The notes below the pieces were generated by a model, which did no database searches, was not told the DNA's origin, and was given only the letters and a program-made list of their open reading frames with translations. From Baffinella frigidus (Eukaryota; Cryptophyceae; Cryptomonadales; Baffinellaceae), in assembly GCA_026770585.1 (NCBI GenBank), contig MU646388.1, forward strand, positions 543,260-553,468: DNA of 10,209 nt, read 5' to 3'. Both the position numbers and the translations under genes were made by a program. This document shows, piece after piece, positions 1-5,117 of this stretch. The number at the start of each line of letters is the position of its first letter. The first letter of the stretch is position 1.

Positions 1-15
1 CCCCCTCCCTGGCAG

Positions 16-73
16 GTCCCACTGCGGTGCCCGCTCACAGACCACGACAGAGGCACGATTGTTGCGCTCTCGC
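16..73 (+). pseudogene. 3'-truncated copy of the 212-328 exon
   Basis: After an AG acceptor at 14-15 this reads VPLRCPLTDHDRGTIVALSP, nearly identical to the first half of the exon at 212-328 (VPPRCPLTDHDRGTIFELSP). Similarity stops at CTCTCGCC, and C-rich heptamer-like sequence follows with no recognisable donor. The full copy repeats CTCGCC-like words inside, so loss of the second half by a short-homology deletion is plausible. The family is unknown to me. It may be a decayed exon or a 5' duplicate. Confidence 0.5.
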
Positions 74-211
74 CCCCTCACCCACAAACTCCACCCCCAA
101 AACCTCACCCCTCAAAGCCTCCCCCGAAAATCCCAACCCTAAACCCTAAATACACCCTCAACCCTGAACCCTGAACCCTGAACCCTGAACCCTAAACCCT
201 CAACTCCCCAG
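74..211 (+). repeat. Telomere-like heptamer filler, CCCTGAA-rich
   Basis: Degenerate 7-bp repeats related to CCCTAAA, with a run of CCCTGAA units at about 160-195. It lies directly upstream of the acceptor at 210-211 and is read as intron. No gene seen. Confidence 0.75.
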
Positions 212-328
212 GTCCCACCGCGATGTCCGTTGACAGACCACGACAGAGGCACGATCTTCGAACTCTCGCCGGCGCAGCGCCTCGCCGCTCGCCTCACGCC
301 CCCCGCCATCCGCGCCGCCCTCCAGAGG
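212..328 (+). CDS. Putative internal exon, unknown family (39 codons, phase 0/0)
   Basis: An acceptor (CCCCAG at 206-211) and donor (AGG|GTACAC at 329) bound exactly 39 codons. The product starts VPPRCPLTDHDRGTIFELSP and ends RLTPPAIRAALQR. Both limits are supported by copies: the 5' half recurs at 16-73 and the 3' half at 571-625, where the peptide LTPPPIRAALQR is kept although bases changed. Joining to the exon at 914 keeps phase 0 (ALQR then VQIHK). The second half could form a helix. I recognise no catalytic motif and no family. It probably belongs to the N-terminal or linker part of the protein whose later exons encode LRRs, but that link is inferred only from strand and order. Confidence 0.5.
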
Positions 329-467
329 GTACACCACCCACGTTGCTGGGGCTCTGCTTTTATACCTATAATGAAGTAGATTTAATATACGATTCGAAAA
401 GTTGGCACTCATGAATAGCTGTTGTCTTTTGGAGTATTTCCTGGTATACATCTGCATACGAACCTCC
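329..467 (+). other. Unassigned intron-like stretch
   Basis: Non-repetitive, moderately AT-rich sequence following the GTACAC donor. No ORF, hairpin or repeat stood out. Confidence 0.4.
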
Positions 468-568
468 GTGTAGGGTGTAGGGTGTAGGGTGTAGGGTGTG
501 GGGTGTGGGGTGTGGGGTGTAGGGTGTAGGGTGTAGGGTGCAGGGTCTAGGGTCTAGGGTTTAGGGTC
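468..568 (-). repeat. G-rich heptamer array (TGTAGGG/TGTGGGG/TTTAGGG)
   Basis: About 14 consecutive heptamers with the G-rich strand on plus, opposite to most arrays here. It begins as GTAGGGT units, passes through GTGGGGT and ends in TTTAGGG. It abuts the truncated exon copy at 571-625. Confidence 0.85.
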
Positions 569-570
569 AA

Positions 571-625
571 GCTCTTGCCTGCCGCGTGCCTCACGCCCCC
601 CCCCATCCGCGCCGCGCTCCAGCGG
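571..625 (+). pseudogene. 5'-truncated copy of the 212-328 exon
   Basis: It matches only the second half of the 212-328 exon (LTPPPIRAALQR against LTPPAIRAALQR) and starts abruptly after the G-rich array. The donor position reads CGG|GTCCAA, weaker than GTACAC in the full copy. With 16-73 it makes two complementary half-copies around one full exon. Confidence 0.5.
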
Positions 626-913
626 GTCCAAACCCCAACCCCGAAACCCGAATCCCGAAACTCGAAACTCGAAACTCGAAACCCGAAACTCGAAACTCGA
701 AACCCGAATCCTGAATCCCGAAACCCTCAACCCCAAACCCTCAACCCCAAAACCCCAACCCCAAACCCCAACCCTCAAACCCCAAACACGCCACGCGGAC
801 CCCCCCCCCAACCCTGAACCCTAAACCCTGAAACCTCAGCCCTAAATCCTAAACCTCTAAACCCCAACCCCTAAACCCTAAACCCTAAACCCTAATCCCT
901 GGACCCTGAACAG
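626..913 (+). repeat. C-rich heptamer filler with CTCGAAA and CCCTAAA blocks
   Basis: Contains a CTCGAAA/CCCGAAA block at about 655-712, then CCCCAAA/CCCTCAA units, then CCCTAAA units to about 895. It leads into the acceptor at 912-913. Translations of this stretch are low-complexity P/N/K or, on minus, G/F/R/V strings and are not taken as genes. Confidence 0.8.
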
Positions 914-976
914 GTGCAAATCCACAAGCTGGGCCTGATGCGGAGCACGCAGGACGTCAGAGATGCGGCTGCAAGG
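914..976 (+). CDS. Putative internal exon, unknown family (21 codons, phase 0/0)
   Basis: The acceptor AACAG (909-913) follows CCCTGAAC, a possible branch point. The donor is AGG|GTGAGC at 977, close to consensus. Exactly 21 codons encode a basic peptide beginning VQIHKLGLMRSTQDVRDA. It is in phase with the exon ending at 328. No second copy was found, so support rests on the strong splice sites and balanced codon use. The family is not recognised. Confidence 0.45.
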
Positions 977-1165
977 GTGAGCGCTCTTTTTGTTTTCAGG
1001 GTGTGCGGTTCAGGGTTTCAGGTTTAGGTGGTTGAGCGGAAGGGTTTAGTGTGTAGAGTGTGCGGTGTGGGATTTAGGATTGAGGGTTGAGTATTGAGGG
1101 TTTGGGAGTTCAGGGTGTAGTGTTAGGAATCTGGATTGAGGCTCTTAGGTCTTCGGAAATTCCCA
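977..1165 (+). other. Degenerate G-rich intron stretch
   Basis: Follows the GTGAGC donor. It has poorly kept GGGTTTAG/GGGTGTAG-like words on the plus strand and no gene. Confidence 0.5.
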
Positions 1166-1211
1166 GGCATTTACTACATATACCAGGCATTTACTATATA
1201 CATATTTACCA
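1166..1211 (+). repeat. Short tandem duplication, GGCATTTACTA(C/T)ATA
   Basis: The word CCAGGCATTTACTAcATATA occurs twice back to back (about 1163-1182 and 1183-1204), running into the left arm of the hairpin that starts at 1206. Confidence 0.6.
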
Positions 1212-1285
1212 CAAGGAACGGTAATTGTCAGCAAGGGGAATCGAGTGTGTCGACTCTCTTAAATCTTTAAACGGCCTTGTGGTAA
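1206..1285 (+). repeat. Foldback element with 11-bp perfect inverted ends
   Basis: TTACCACAAGG at 1206-1216 is the exact reverse complement of CCTTGTGGTAA at 1275-1285. The interior (GTCAGCAAGG ... CGACTCTCTTAAATCTTTAAA) is closely related to the loop of the larger inverted repeat at 1565-1811 (about 1660-1717). The two therefore look like members of one non-autonomous family. No transposase is present. Confidence 0.65.
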
Positions 1286-1335
1286 CCTTCTTTTCAAACG
1301 CTGAAGGAGGTTCACAGGCTAACGTCCCAACAGCC

Positions 1336-1450
1336 GGGTAGTTAAGCCTATGGTATTGCCTACGGTAGGCTGTAGGGGCCTAAGGGGGGTCCTATGAAAC
1401 AGCAGGTCCTAGGAGCCCTACCGAAGGCAATATTGTAGGCCTGACTACCC
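1336..1450 (+). mobile_element. MITE-like foldback element, ~40-bp imperfect inverted ends
   Basis: The left arm (GGGTAGTTAAGCCTATGGTA, continuing through TTGCCTACGGTAGG) pairs with the reverse complement of the right arm, which ends TGACTACCC at 1450. About four fifths of some 40 positions match by eye. Words such as TTGCCTACNGTAGG and GTCCTAGG recur at 3438-3460, 3850-3890, 7748-7770 and 8676-8700, so this is a dispersed family. Short length, hairpin form and no ORF fit a MITE. A structured RNA is the alternative. Confidence 0.6.
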
Positions 1451-1474
1451 TGTTTTCAGGGTGTTACCCTATTA

Positions 1475-1541
1475 AGATGCGGGAGTACCTCGGCATGCCT
1501 GGAATCCCTCAACATGTCTGTATCGTGTTGCTGACAAAACG
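1475..1541 (+). pseudogene. Decayed copy of the 1904-2005 exon
   Basis: GATGCGGGAGTACC ... GGAATCCCTCAACATGTCTG resembles both the exon at 1904 (GATGCGGACGTTCC ... CTCGACATGTCCATG) and the copy at 2192. An in-frame TGA and small deletions interrupt it. The first words recur again at 1858-1875 just before the intact exon. Confidence 0.4.
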
Positions 1542-1564
1542 AGCCCCGTACCACATTTAAATTA

Positions 1565-1811
1565 GTATACGTTGTATACTTGGTGATACACGACTCAGGG
1601 TAGGTGACCTTTCGACATGTTCTTGTCTCGTGTCGCCTCCCCCGAGGTTGTCAGCATCGTCAGCAAGTGCACGCCTCTCTTCTGTGCCGACTCTCTTAAA
1701 CCTTTAAATGGCCTTCTTTAAATGGGCGGCCTCTGGGGAGGTCACACGAGAGAGAAAATAATCTCGAGGGACCTTCCCAGAGTCGTATATCACCAAGTGT
1801 ACAACGTATAC
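1565..1811 (+). repeat. Large inverted repeat (~80-bp arms, ~75-bp loop)
   Basis: The left arm 1565-1645 (starting GTATACGTTGTATACTTGGT) matches the reverse complement of the right arm 1730-1811 along most of its length, including GTGATA(C/T)ACGACTC, a TCTCGTGT word and the CCTCCCC-GAGG end. The loop carries the CGACTCTCTTAAACCTTTAAA sequence shared with 1206-1285. A long-hairpin transposon remnant or a hairpin small-RNA source are both possible. Confidence 0.65.
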
Positions 1812-1903
1812 AAAGATAACCTGTGTGGTAATTTTCATTGCTGGGTGAACACTCAGGTGATGCGGGAGTATCCCCGCTCTAACCTTGTTTTGAAACCCTG
1901 AAG

Positions 1904-2005
1904 GTGATGCGGACGTTCCCTGGCGTGGCGACCCTCGATGAGAGCATGGCATCCTCCGGGACTCTCGACATGTCCATGCGTTCTGACAACGCTCTCGACG
2001 ACACG
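1904..2005 (+). CDS. Putative exon, weakly LRR-like (34 codons, phase 0/0)
   Basis: The acceptor is CTGAAG (1898-1903) after a CCCTGAAG word, and the donor is ACG|GTGCTT at 2006. Thirty-four codons are open, beginning VMRTFPGVATLDESMASSG and ending TLDMSMRSDNALDDT. The stretch TLDMSMRSDNAL resembles the LxLSxN core of an LRR with one or two extra residues. Related, decayed copies lie at 1475-1541 and 2192-2255. The exon's 5' end is also duplicated just upstream (GTGATGCGGGAGTATCC, about 1858-1874). The family assignment is tentative. Confidence 0.4.
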
Positions 2006-2009
2006 GTGC

Positions 2010-2068
2010 TTACCCCTCAACCCTACCTTCACCCTACACCCTACACCTTACACCCTACACCCTACACG
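2010..2068 (+). repeat. Short CCCTACA array
   Basis: Six to eight heptamers, mostly CCCTACA with one CCTTACA, following the 2006 donor. Confidence 0.8.
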
Positions 2069-2103
2069 GTGCGTCGGGGGTTGCCTAGGCAGACTGTTCT
2101 CAA

Positions 2104-2142
2104 GTTGACAGCCTGGGTGTGCGGTACAAATTCGTCAACTTT
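2104..2142 (-). repeat. Member of the dispersed GTTGAC..ATTTGTACC repeat family
   Basis: On the minus strand this reads AAAGTTGACGAATTTGTACC, then GCACACCCAGGCTGTCAACTT. That closely matches 9601-9635 on plus. Its ends are short inverted repeats (AAGTTGAC/GTCAACTT). Confidence 0.55.
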
Positions 2143-2191
2143 GGGGCGTCAAAGGGCCCGGGCCCACCACATTGGTGAGCCCGAAAAGACT

Positions 2192-2255
2192 CCTGGAATC
2201 CCTCGGGGCACTCAACATGACGATGCACTTGGATATCGGTTTCGACGACACAGTG
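2192..2255 (+). pseudogene. Decayed copy of the 1904-2005 exon
   Basis: CCTGGAATCCCTCGGGGCAC ... CGACGACACAGTGCTT aligns with the second half of the 1904 exon, including the DDTVL codons and the donor position (ACA|GTGCTT). A one-base shift separates the two halves, so it is probably not translated as is. Confidence 0.45.
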
Positions 2256-2261
2256 CTTAAC

Positions 2262-2640
2262 CTACATCCTAAACCCTACACCCTTCACCCTACACCCTAG
2301 ATCCTAAACCCTGCACCCTTCACCCTACACCCAAGACCCTACACCCCACACCCTACACCCTTCACCCTACACCCTTCACCCTTCACCCTACACCCTTCAC
2401 CCTACACCCTTCACCCTACACCCTACACCCTACACCCTTCACCCTTCACCCTTCACCCTACACCCTTCACCCTACACCCTTCACCCTACACCCTACACCC
2501 TACACCCTTCACCCTTCACCCTTCACCCTTCACCCTTCACCCTCCACCCTCCACCCTACATCCTAAACCCCACACCCTACACCCTACATCCTACACCCTA
2601 CACCCTACACCCTAAATCCTCAACCCTGGATCCCAAATCT
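2262..2640 (+). repeat. CCCTACA / CCCTTCA heptamer array
   Basis: About 50 heptamers in tandem. CCCTACA and CCCTTCA alternate in a partly regular pattern (for example blocks of TACA, TTCA, TACA, TTCA repeated at about 2360-2410 and 2455-2500), showing duplication of multi-unit blocks. CCCTAAA occurs only at the edges. No gene. Confidence 0.9.
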
Positions 2641-2655
2641 CACACCTCGAACCAG

Positions 2656-2730
2656 GCGGCCTCAGCGCAGCTATTCCTGGGGGGAGAGGCGTCACGGGCG
2701 TCTCTGGGGCCGGAGGCTTCGTCGATGACA
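2656..2730 (+). CDS. Putative exon, copy 1 of a duplicated pair (25 codons, phase 0/0)
   Basis: Acceptor ACCAG (2651-2655) and donor ACA|GTGGGT (2731) enclose 25 codons, AASAQLFLGGEASRASLGPE then ASSMT. The second copy at 2893-2967 has identical length and splice words. The seven base differences fall in this frame as five synonymous third-position changes and two replacements (A/G and G/A), a pattern expected of coding sequence under constraint. The other two plus frames would be changed more. The Ala/Ser-rich peptide matches no family I know. Confidence 0.6.
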
Positions 2731-2750
2731 GTGGGTAGTGGATGGCCGGG

Positions 2751-2799
2751 GGGCAGATGCCTGACTGGTTTCAGGGTTCCAGAGGCGTCCTCGACGACA
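2751..2799 (+). pseudogene. Degenerate third copy between the exon pair
   Basis: GGGCAGATGCC ... CCAGAGGCGTCCTCGACGACA followed by GTAGGC aligns with the 3' two thirds of the 2656 and 2893 exons (P-E-A-S-S-x-T kept at the end). It has an in-frame TGA and a one-base deletion. TTTCAG at 2769-2774 could serve as a new acceptor giving a 25-nt exon. Confidence 0.45.
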
Positions 2800-2892
2800 G
2801 TAGGCAGGAGGGGCTCGTCGGAACTCTAGACCCTAAGGCTTTAAAACCCCCACCCTTCAATCTGACACCCCACGCCCCCAACCCGGCACCAG

Positions 2893-2967
2893 GGGGCTTC
2901 GGCGCAGCTATTTCTGGGGGCAGAGGCATCACGGGCGTCTCTGGGGCCGGAGGCTTCGTCGATGACG
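2893..2967 (+). CDS. Putative exon, copy 2 of a duplicated pair (25 codons, phase 0/0)
   Basis: Acceptor CACCAG (2887-2892) and donor ACG|GTGGGT (2968) enclose GASAQLFLGAEASRASLGPE then ASSMT, the same 25-codon length as 2656-2730. Both copies are phase 0 and a multiple of three, so either, both or neither could be spliced in without shifting frame. This is the arrangement seen in mutually exclusive or cassette exons. Whether both are used is unknown. Confidence 0.6.
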
Positions 2968-3008
2968 GTGGGTAGCGGGTGGCTCTCTGTGTCGAACGGC
3001 GTGGCGAG

Positions 3009-3068
3009 TCCGCGCGTAGATACAGGTTGTCCTTTCACTGCATCTTTTCAGTCCGCGCGTGGATACAG
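3009..3068 (+). other. Duplicated 17-nt mini-exon candidate
   Basis: TCCGCGCGTAGATACAG (3009-3025) and TCCGCGCGTGGATACAG (3052-3068) are two copies 43 bp apart. The second is preceded by an excellent pyrimidine-rich acceptor (CATCTTTTCAG) and followed by GTATCC. The first has GAG before it and GTTGTC after it. Only the second looks spliceable. A 17-nt exon would change phase, so a role in frame choice is possible but unproven. Confidence 0.4.
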
Positions 3069-3225
3069 GTATCCTTTACATAATTTATTTACTATTAGTT
3101 ACCACATAATTGCTTTACTATTGCTTTACTATTAGTTACATTATTTCTTCACTACCACATAATTTCTTCACCATTAGTTGTATCTTGAATACTATTATTA
3201 CCTTTAATTCTATTATTAGTAACTA
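3069..3225 (+). other. AT-rich intron-like block with short repeats
   Basis: Composition switches sharply to AT-rich. TTTACTATTAGTTAC and CACATAATT/ATTTCTTCAC words are repeated two or three times. There is no coding potential. It may be ordinary intron sequence or the inside of an AT-rich insertion. Confidence 0.5.
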
Positions 3226-3361
3226 GGATTTAGGGTTTAGGATTTACGTAATGGGGGTTAGGGACCCCTGAAAACGAACCTCCACACCCTAAACTTAAAA
3301 CCATAAACCCCTGCATCACCCTCGAAAACCTAAACCCTAAACCCCAAACCCCGAAATAGGT
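3226..3361 (+). repeat. Mixed telomere-like words
   Basis: GGATTTAGGGTTTAGG on plus at about 3227-3245 is followed by C-rich CCCTAAA/CCCCAAA words from about 3280. A fragment ACGCAAGTCGAGGGCCAC at 3369, preceded by CTCAG, matches the start of the exon at 3681. Confidence 0.6.
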
Positions 3362-3437
3362 CACTCAGACGCAAGTCGAGGGCCACACAGCGGACTTCGA
3401 AGGCATTTCTTGAATAACCCGGAAATGGATAATCCAT

Positions 3438-3530
3438 AGACCCTGCGGTAGGGATTACCGTACGGTCATATGAGGGTTCCTACGTATAAGGTAACGGAAA
3501 GCCGGCTTGATTCGGGCCGACAATCCCTTC
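3438..3530 (+). repeat. Dispersed hairpin-family fragment
   Basis: GACCCTGCGGTAGGGATTACCGT is, in reverse complement, close to ACGGATTGCCTACCGTAGGGTC at 8673-8694. Further right, GATTCGGGCCGACAATCCCTTCGGAG resembles the direct-strand end of that same repeat. It overlaps the start of the open frame that runs to 3847, so the ATG at 3470 may simply lie in repeat sequence. Confidence 0.4.
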
Positions 3531-3544
3531 GGAGCCCGCTGTGT

Positions 3545-3600
3545 GGGGAAGAGGACCTGAAGAGGCTGTTCTTCTTCGGAGCTCTTCCTCAAGGACTATA
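3545..3600 (+). CDS. Diverged copy of the GEEDL exon
   Basis: It encodes GEEDLKRLFFFGALPQGLYA, parallel to GEEDLRKLLLFAALPHAGLL at 3698-3757, exactly 51 codons downstream in the same open frame. Several differences are synonymous (CTG/TTG, GCT/GCG, CTT/CTG) and others are conservative (K/R, F/L, G/A), which supports past or present coding. The open frame spans 3470-3847 without a stop, so both copies could even lie in one exon. No certain acceptor was found directly upstream. The amphipathic acidic-to-Leu pattern suggests a helix, but the family is unrecognised. Confidence 0.5.
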
Positions 3601-3680
3601 CGCGCTTCTCATATTGTCCTCATATCTCCCGCGCGTCGCCCTAAATCGTGCGGCCCCGGTACGTAACACAGAGCACGCAG

Positions 3681-3915
3681 ACGACGCGCAAGTCGACGGC
3701 GAAGAGGACTTGAGGAAGCTGCTCCTCTTCGCGGCGCTGCCTCACGCGGGGCTGTTGGGGACCCCATCATCTGTCGAGGCATACCCATACCTACCACCCT
3801 TTGCACCCCTATCCCTTAAGTGGCGGACGGGCGAATATTCGCCCTAATTCGTCCTAGGCAGTTCCTAGGGCCCTACTGTAGGGCGTATGCGCCTAATCGC
3901 CACTTAAGGAATACC
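3681..3915 (+). CDS. Putative exon (GEEDLRKLLLF), interrupted by a 100-bp element
   Basis: The acceptor CACGCAG ends at 3680, and the same CAG|ACGC start is seen at 3369 and 4101. The product reads DDAQVDGEEDLRKLLLFAAL, then PHAGLLGTPSSVEAYPYLPP and FAPL. After TTTGCACCCCTA the reading is broken by the inverted-repeat element 3812-3911. The paralogue at 4101-4164 runs through that point without it. With the element removed the exon would end just before GTAAAC at 3916. The element brings an in-frame stop (3848-3850), so this copy is either inactive, relies on removal of the element from RNA, or ends here. The family is unrecognised. Pro-rich after a helical segment. Confidence 0.5.
3812..3911 (+). 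mobile_element. 100-bp inverted-repeat element flanked by TA, with an empty site nearby
   Basis: CCTTAAGTGGCG (3814-3825) and CGCCACTTAAGG (3898-3909) are perfect inverted ends, flanked by TA at 3810-3811 and 3912-3913. Inside are a 16-bp palindrome (GGGCGAATATTCGCCC) and paired CCTAGG/GGGCCC-type words. The duplicate at 4101-4164 reads CCCCTATACCG where this copy has CCCCTA-element-TACCG, so the insertion limits are directly visible. Size, TIR and a probable TA duplication resemble Tc1/mariner- or other TA-targeting MITEs. No transposase is here. Confidence 0.75.
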
Positions 3916-3950
3916 GTAAACCTGAAACCATGTACCCCTTTTCCTGTCAG
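3916..3950 (+). other. Possible 35-nt mini-intron
   Basis: GTAAAC donor, CTGAAAC branch-like word, CCCCTTTTCCTGTCAG pyrimidine tract and acceptor fit into 35 nt. The paralogue at 4165-4199 also has 35 nt (GTCAAC ... CTTTTCCTATTAG). Conserved length and signals in two copies support an intron, though 35 nt is very short for most eukaryotes. The paralogue's GTCAAC donor is weak. Confidence 0.4.
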
Positions 3951-4000
3951 GGACGCCCCCTCTCATCGCGGCAACCCCCCGAACCCCCGAACCCTACATG
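3951..4000 (+). CDS. Exon start following the mini-intron
   Basis: GGACGCCCCCTCTCATCGCG reads (R/G)TPPLIAATP in phase 1, parallel to TPSLVEAPP at 4200 and TPSSVEA inside the 3681 exon. It dissolves into CCCGAACCC repeat at about 3980 with no donor, so only the 5' end of the exon may remain. Confidence 0.35.
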
Positions 4001-4017
4001 ATAAACCCTAAACCCTA

Positions 4018-4078
4018 CACCCTGTCCCCTGTCCCCTGTCCCCTGTCTCCTGCCCCCTGTCCCCTATACCCTATACCA
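4018..4078 (+). repeat. CCCTGTC heptamer array
   Basis: CCTGTCC units repeated about seven times, then CCCTATA units. A heptamer array built on a variant not used elsewhere in the window except at 4384-4415. Confidence 0.8.
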
Positions 4079-4100
4079 TACAACTGAAACCCGAAACCAG

Positions 4101-4164
4101 ACGCATGGGACCCCATCATCTGTCGAGGCATACCCCTACCTGCCATCCTTTGCACCCCTATACC
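4101..4164 (+). pseudogene. Internally deleted copy of the 3681 exon; empty site of the 100-bp element
   Basis: Acceptor CCAG then ACGC, after which the sequence jumps to TGGGACCCCATCATCTGTCG, so the GEEDL half is missing. The remainder encodes PSSVEAYPYLPSFAPL, with synonymous (CCA/CCC, CTA/CTG) and one P/S difference from 3761-3811. At 4155-4165 it reads CCCCTATACCG without the inserted element. Confidence 0.6.
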
Positions 4165-4199
4165 GTCAACCTGAAAGCGTATACCTCTTTTCCTATTAG

Positions 4200-4225
4200 G
4201 GACGCCCTCCCTCGTTGAAGCACCT
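4200..4225 (+). pseudogene. Short exon-start copy (TPSLVEA)
   Basis: After CTTTTCCTATTAG it reads GGACGCCCTCCCTCGTTGAA, giving TPSLVEAPP in the same frame as the 3951 copy, then enters CCCCGAACCC repeat. Truncated at the repeat boundary. Confidence 0.45.
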
Positions 4226-4242
4226 CCCCTGAACCCCGAACC

Positions 4243-4372
4243 CTCCCTACACCCCGAACCCCCCCTTAACCCCGAACCCCCCCTAAACCCCGAACCCTCC
4301 CTTAACCCCGAACCCTCCCTAAACCCCGAATCCCCCCTAAACCCCGAACCCTACATGATAAACCCCAAACCC
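4243..4372 (+). repeat. Higher-order repeat, ~18-20 bp (CCCCGAACCCTCCCTAAA)
   Basis: Five or six units of CCCCGAACCC(T/C)CCCTAAA with TTAAC/TAAAC variants, longer than the basic heptamer. TACATGATAAACCC at 4350 repeats the end of the 3951 block (about 3996-4010), so the whole 3951-4060 and 4200-4415 stretches are segmental duplicates. Confidence 0.75.
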
Positions 4373-4426
4373 TGAACCCTACACCCTGTCCCCTGTCCGA
4401 TGTCCCTGGTCCCCTATACCGAATAA

Positions 4427-4480
4427 GCTCTCGTTGAGGCAACCCTCCTATCTCCCTTTCATTGCGCCCCTGTCTCCTAT
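4427..4480 (+). pseudogene. Third decayed copy of the SVEA segment
   Basis: After AATAAG the frame ALVEATLLSPFHCAPVS parallels SSVEAYPYLPPFAPLS of the 3761 copy, with one extra base between CTC and CTATCTCC. It then runs into CCCTATC/CCCGAAA repeat. Confidence 0.4.
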
Positions 4481-4633
4481 CCCCTATCCCCGAAACCCGA
4501 AAAACGAACAACGAACCCAAAACCCGAAACACAGCCCTCAACCCTCAACCCTCAACCCTCACTCAACCCTATCCCCGTCAACCCCAACCCCGAAACCCGA
4601 AACCTCTAAACCTCAACCACGCAACCCGCAATC
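4481..4633 (+). repeat. C-rich heptamer filler (CCCTCAA, CCCGAAA)
   Basis: Includes a CCCTCAA run at about 4535-4560. No gene is seen in either strand beyond low-complexity frames. Confidence 0.75.
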
Positions 4634-4635
4634 AG

Positions 4636-4664
4636 TCAAAAGGCGATAGCGGGGCGGGAGAGCA
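4636..4664 (+). pseudogene. 3'-truncated copy of the 4729 exon
   Basis: After ATCAG it reads CAAAAGGCGATAGCGG, then GGCGGGAGAGCAT, the first 29 nt of the 4729 exon (KAIAxRESI). It then switches at AAAACCCTAAACCC into telomere-like repeat. Truncation lies exactly at the repeat junction. Confidence 0.55.
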
Positions 4665-4728
4665 TAAAACCCTAAACCCTCAATCCTAAGCCCCAAACCC
4701 TAACCCTAAACCCTCAACCCCAACCCAG

Positions 4729-4793
4729 GCAAAGGCGATAGCGGAGAGGGAGAGCATCGAGTACCAGCCGGTGGATACCGTGTACAGTCGAAA
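4729..4793 (+). CDS. Putative exon AKAIAERESIEYQ (65 nt)
   Basis: The acceptor CCCAG at 4724-4728 follows CCCTAAC/CCCTCAAC words. The frame reads AKAIAERESIEYQPVDTVYS then R. The donor AAA|GTGAGA at 4794 is good and leaves phase 2. An alternative donor GTACCA lies at 4760. A truncated copy is at 4636 and a diverged one at 5118. The charged, helix-prone start then VDTVY shows no motif I can name. Confidence 0.45.
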
Positions 4794-4959
4794 GTGAGAC
4801 ACGTCCCCCCACCCCCACCCCTGAACCCTGAACCTGAAACCCGAAACCCAGCCTACACTCTAAACTCTATCGCCTCAACCCCACACCCCAAACCCCAAAC
4901 CATAAACCCAGCAGCAACATGCCCCGGGTGCTGCCCTGAAGCCTAAACCATAAAACCCA

Positions 4960-5105
4960 ATGCCCAGACCCCAAACCCCAAATCCCAAACCCCAACCCCC
5001 AAAATCCAACCCCCACACCCCAAACCCCAAACCCCAAACCCCAAACCCCAAACCCCGAAACCCAAACCCCAAATCCCAAACCCCAAACCCCAAACACCAA
5101 ACCCC
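4960..5105 (+). repeat. CCCCAAA heptamer array
   Basis: About 20 heptamers, almost all CCCCAAA with occasional CCCCGAA and ATCCCAA. A translation on either strand gives only P/N/K or G/F/V/W repeats, which is why long but meaningless ORFs occur here. Confidence 0.9.
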
Positions 5106-5117
5106 AAGGGGTTATTG

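Noticed and set aside
1704-1952. 82-codon minus-strand frame
   Set aside because: Lies across the right arm of the inverted repeat 1565-1811 and antisense to a better supported exon. Peptide not recognised.
2841-3038. Glycine-rich plus frame GGFGAAISGGRGITGVSGAGG as the coding frame of the exon pair
   Set aside because: Differences between the two copies fall at third positions only in the AASAQLFLG/GASAQLFLG frame. The glycine frame also runs into TAG just past the donor.
3470-3847. Single 125-codon gene starting at the ATG at 3470
   Set aside because: The start region matches a dispersed repeat and the stop lies inside an inserted element, so the frame is better read as exon copies than as a complete small gene.
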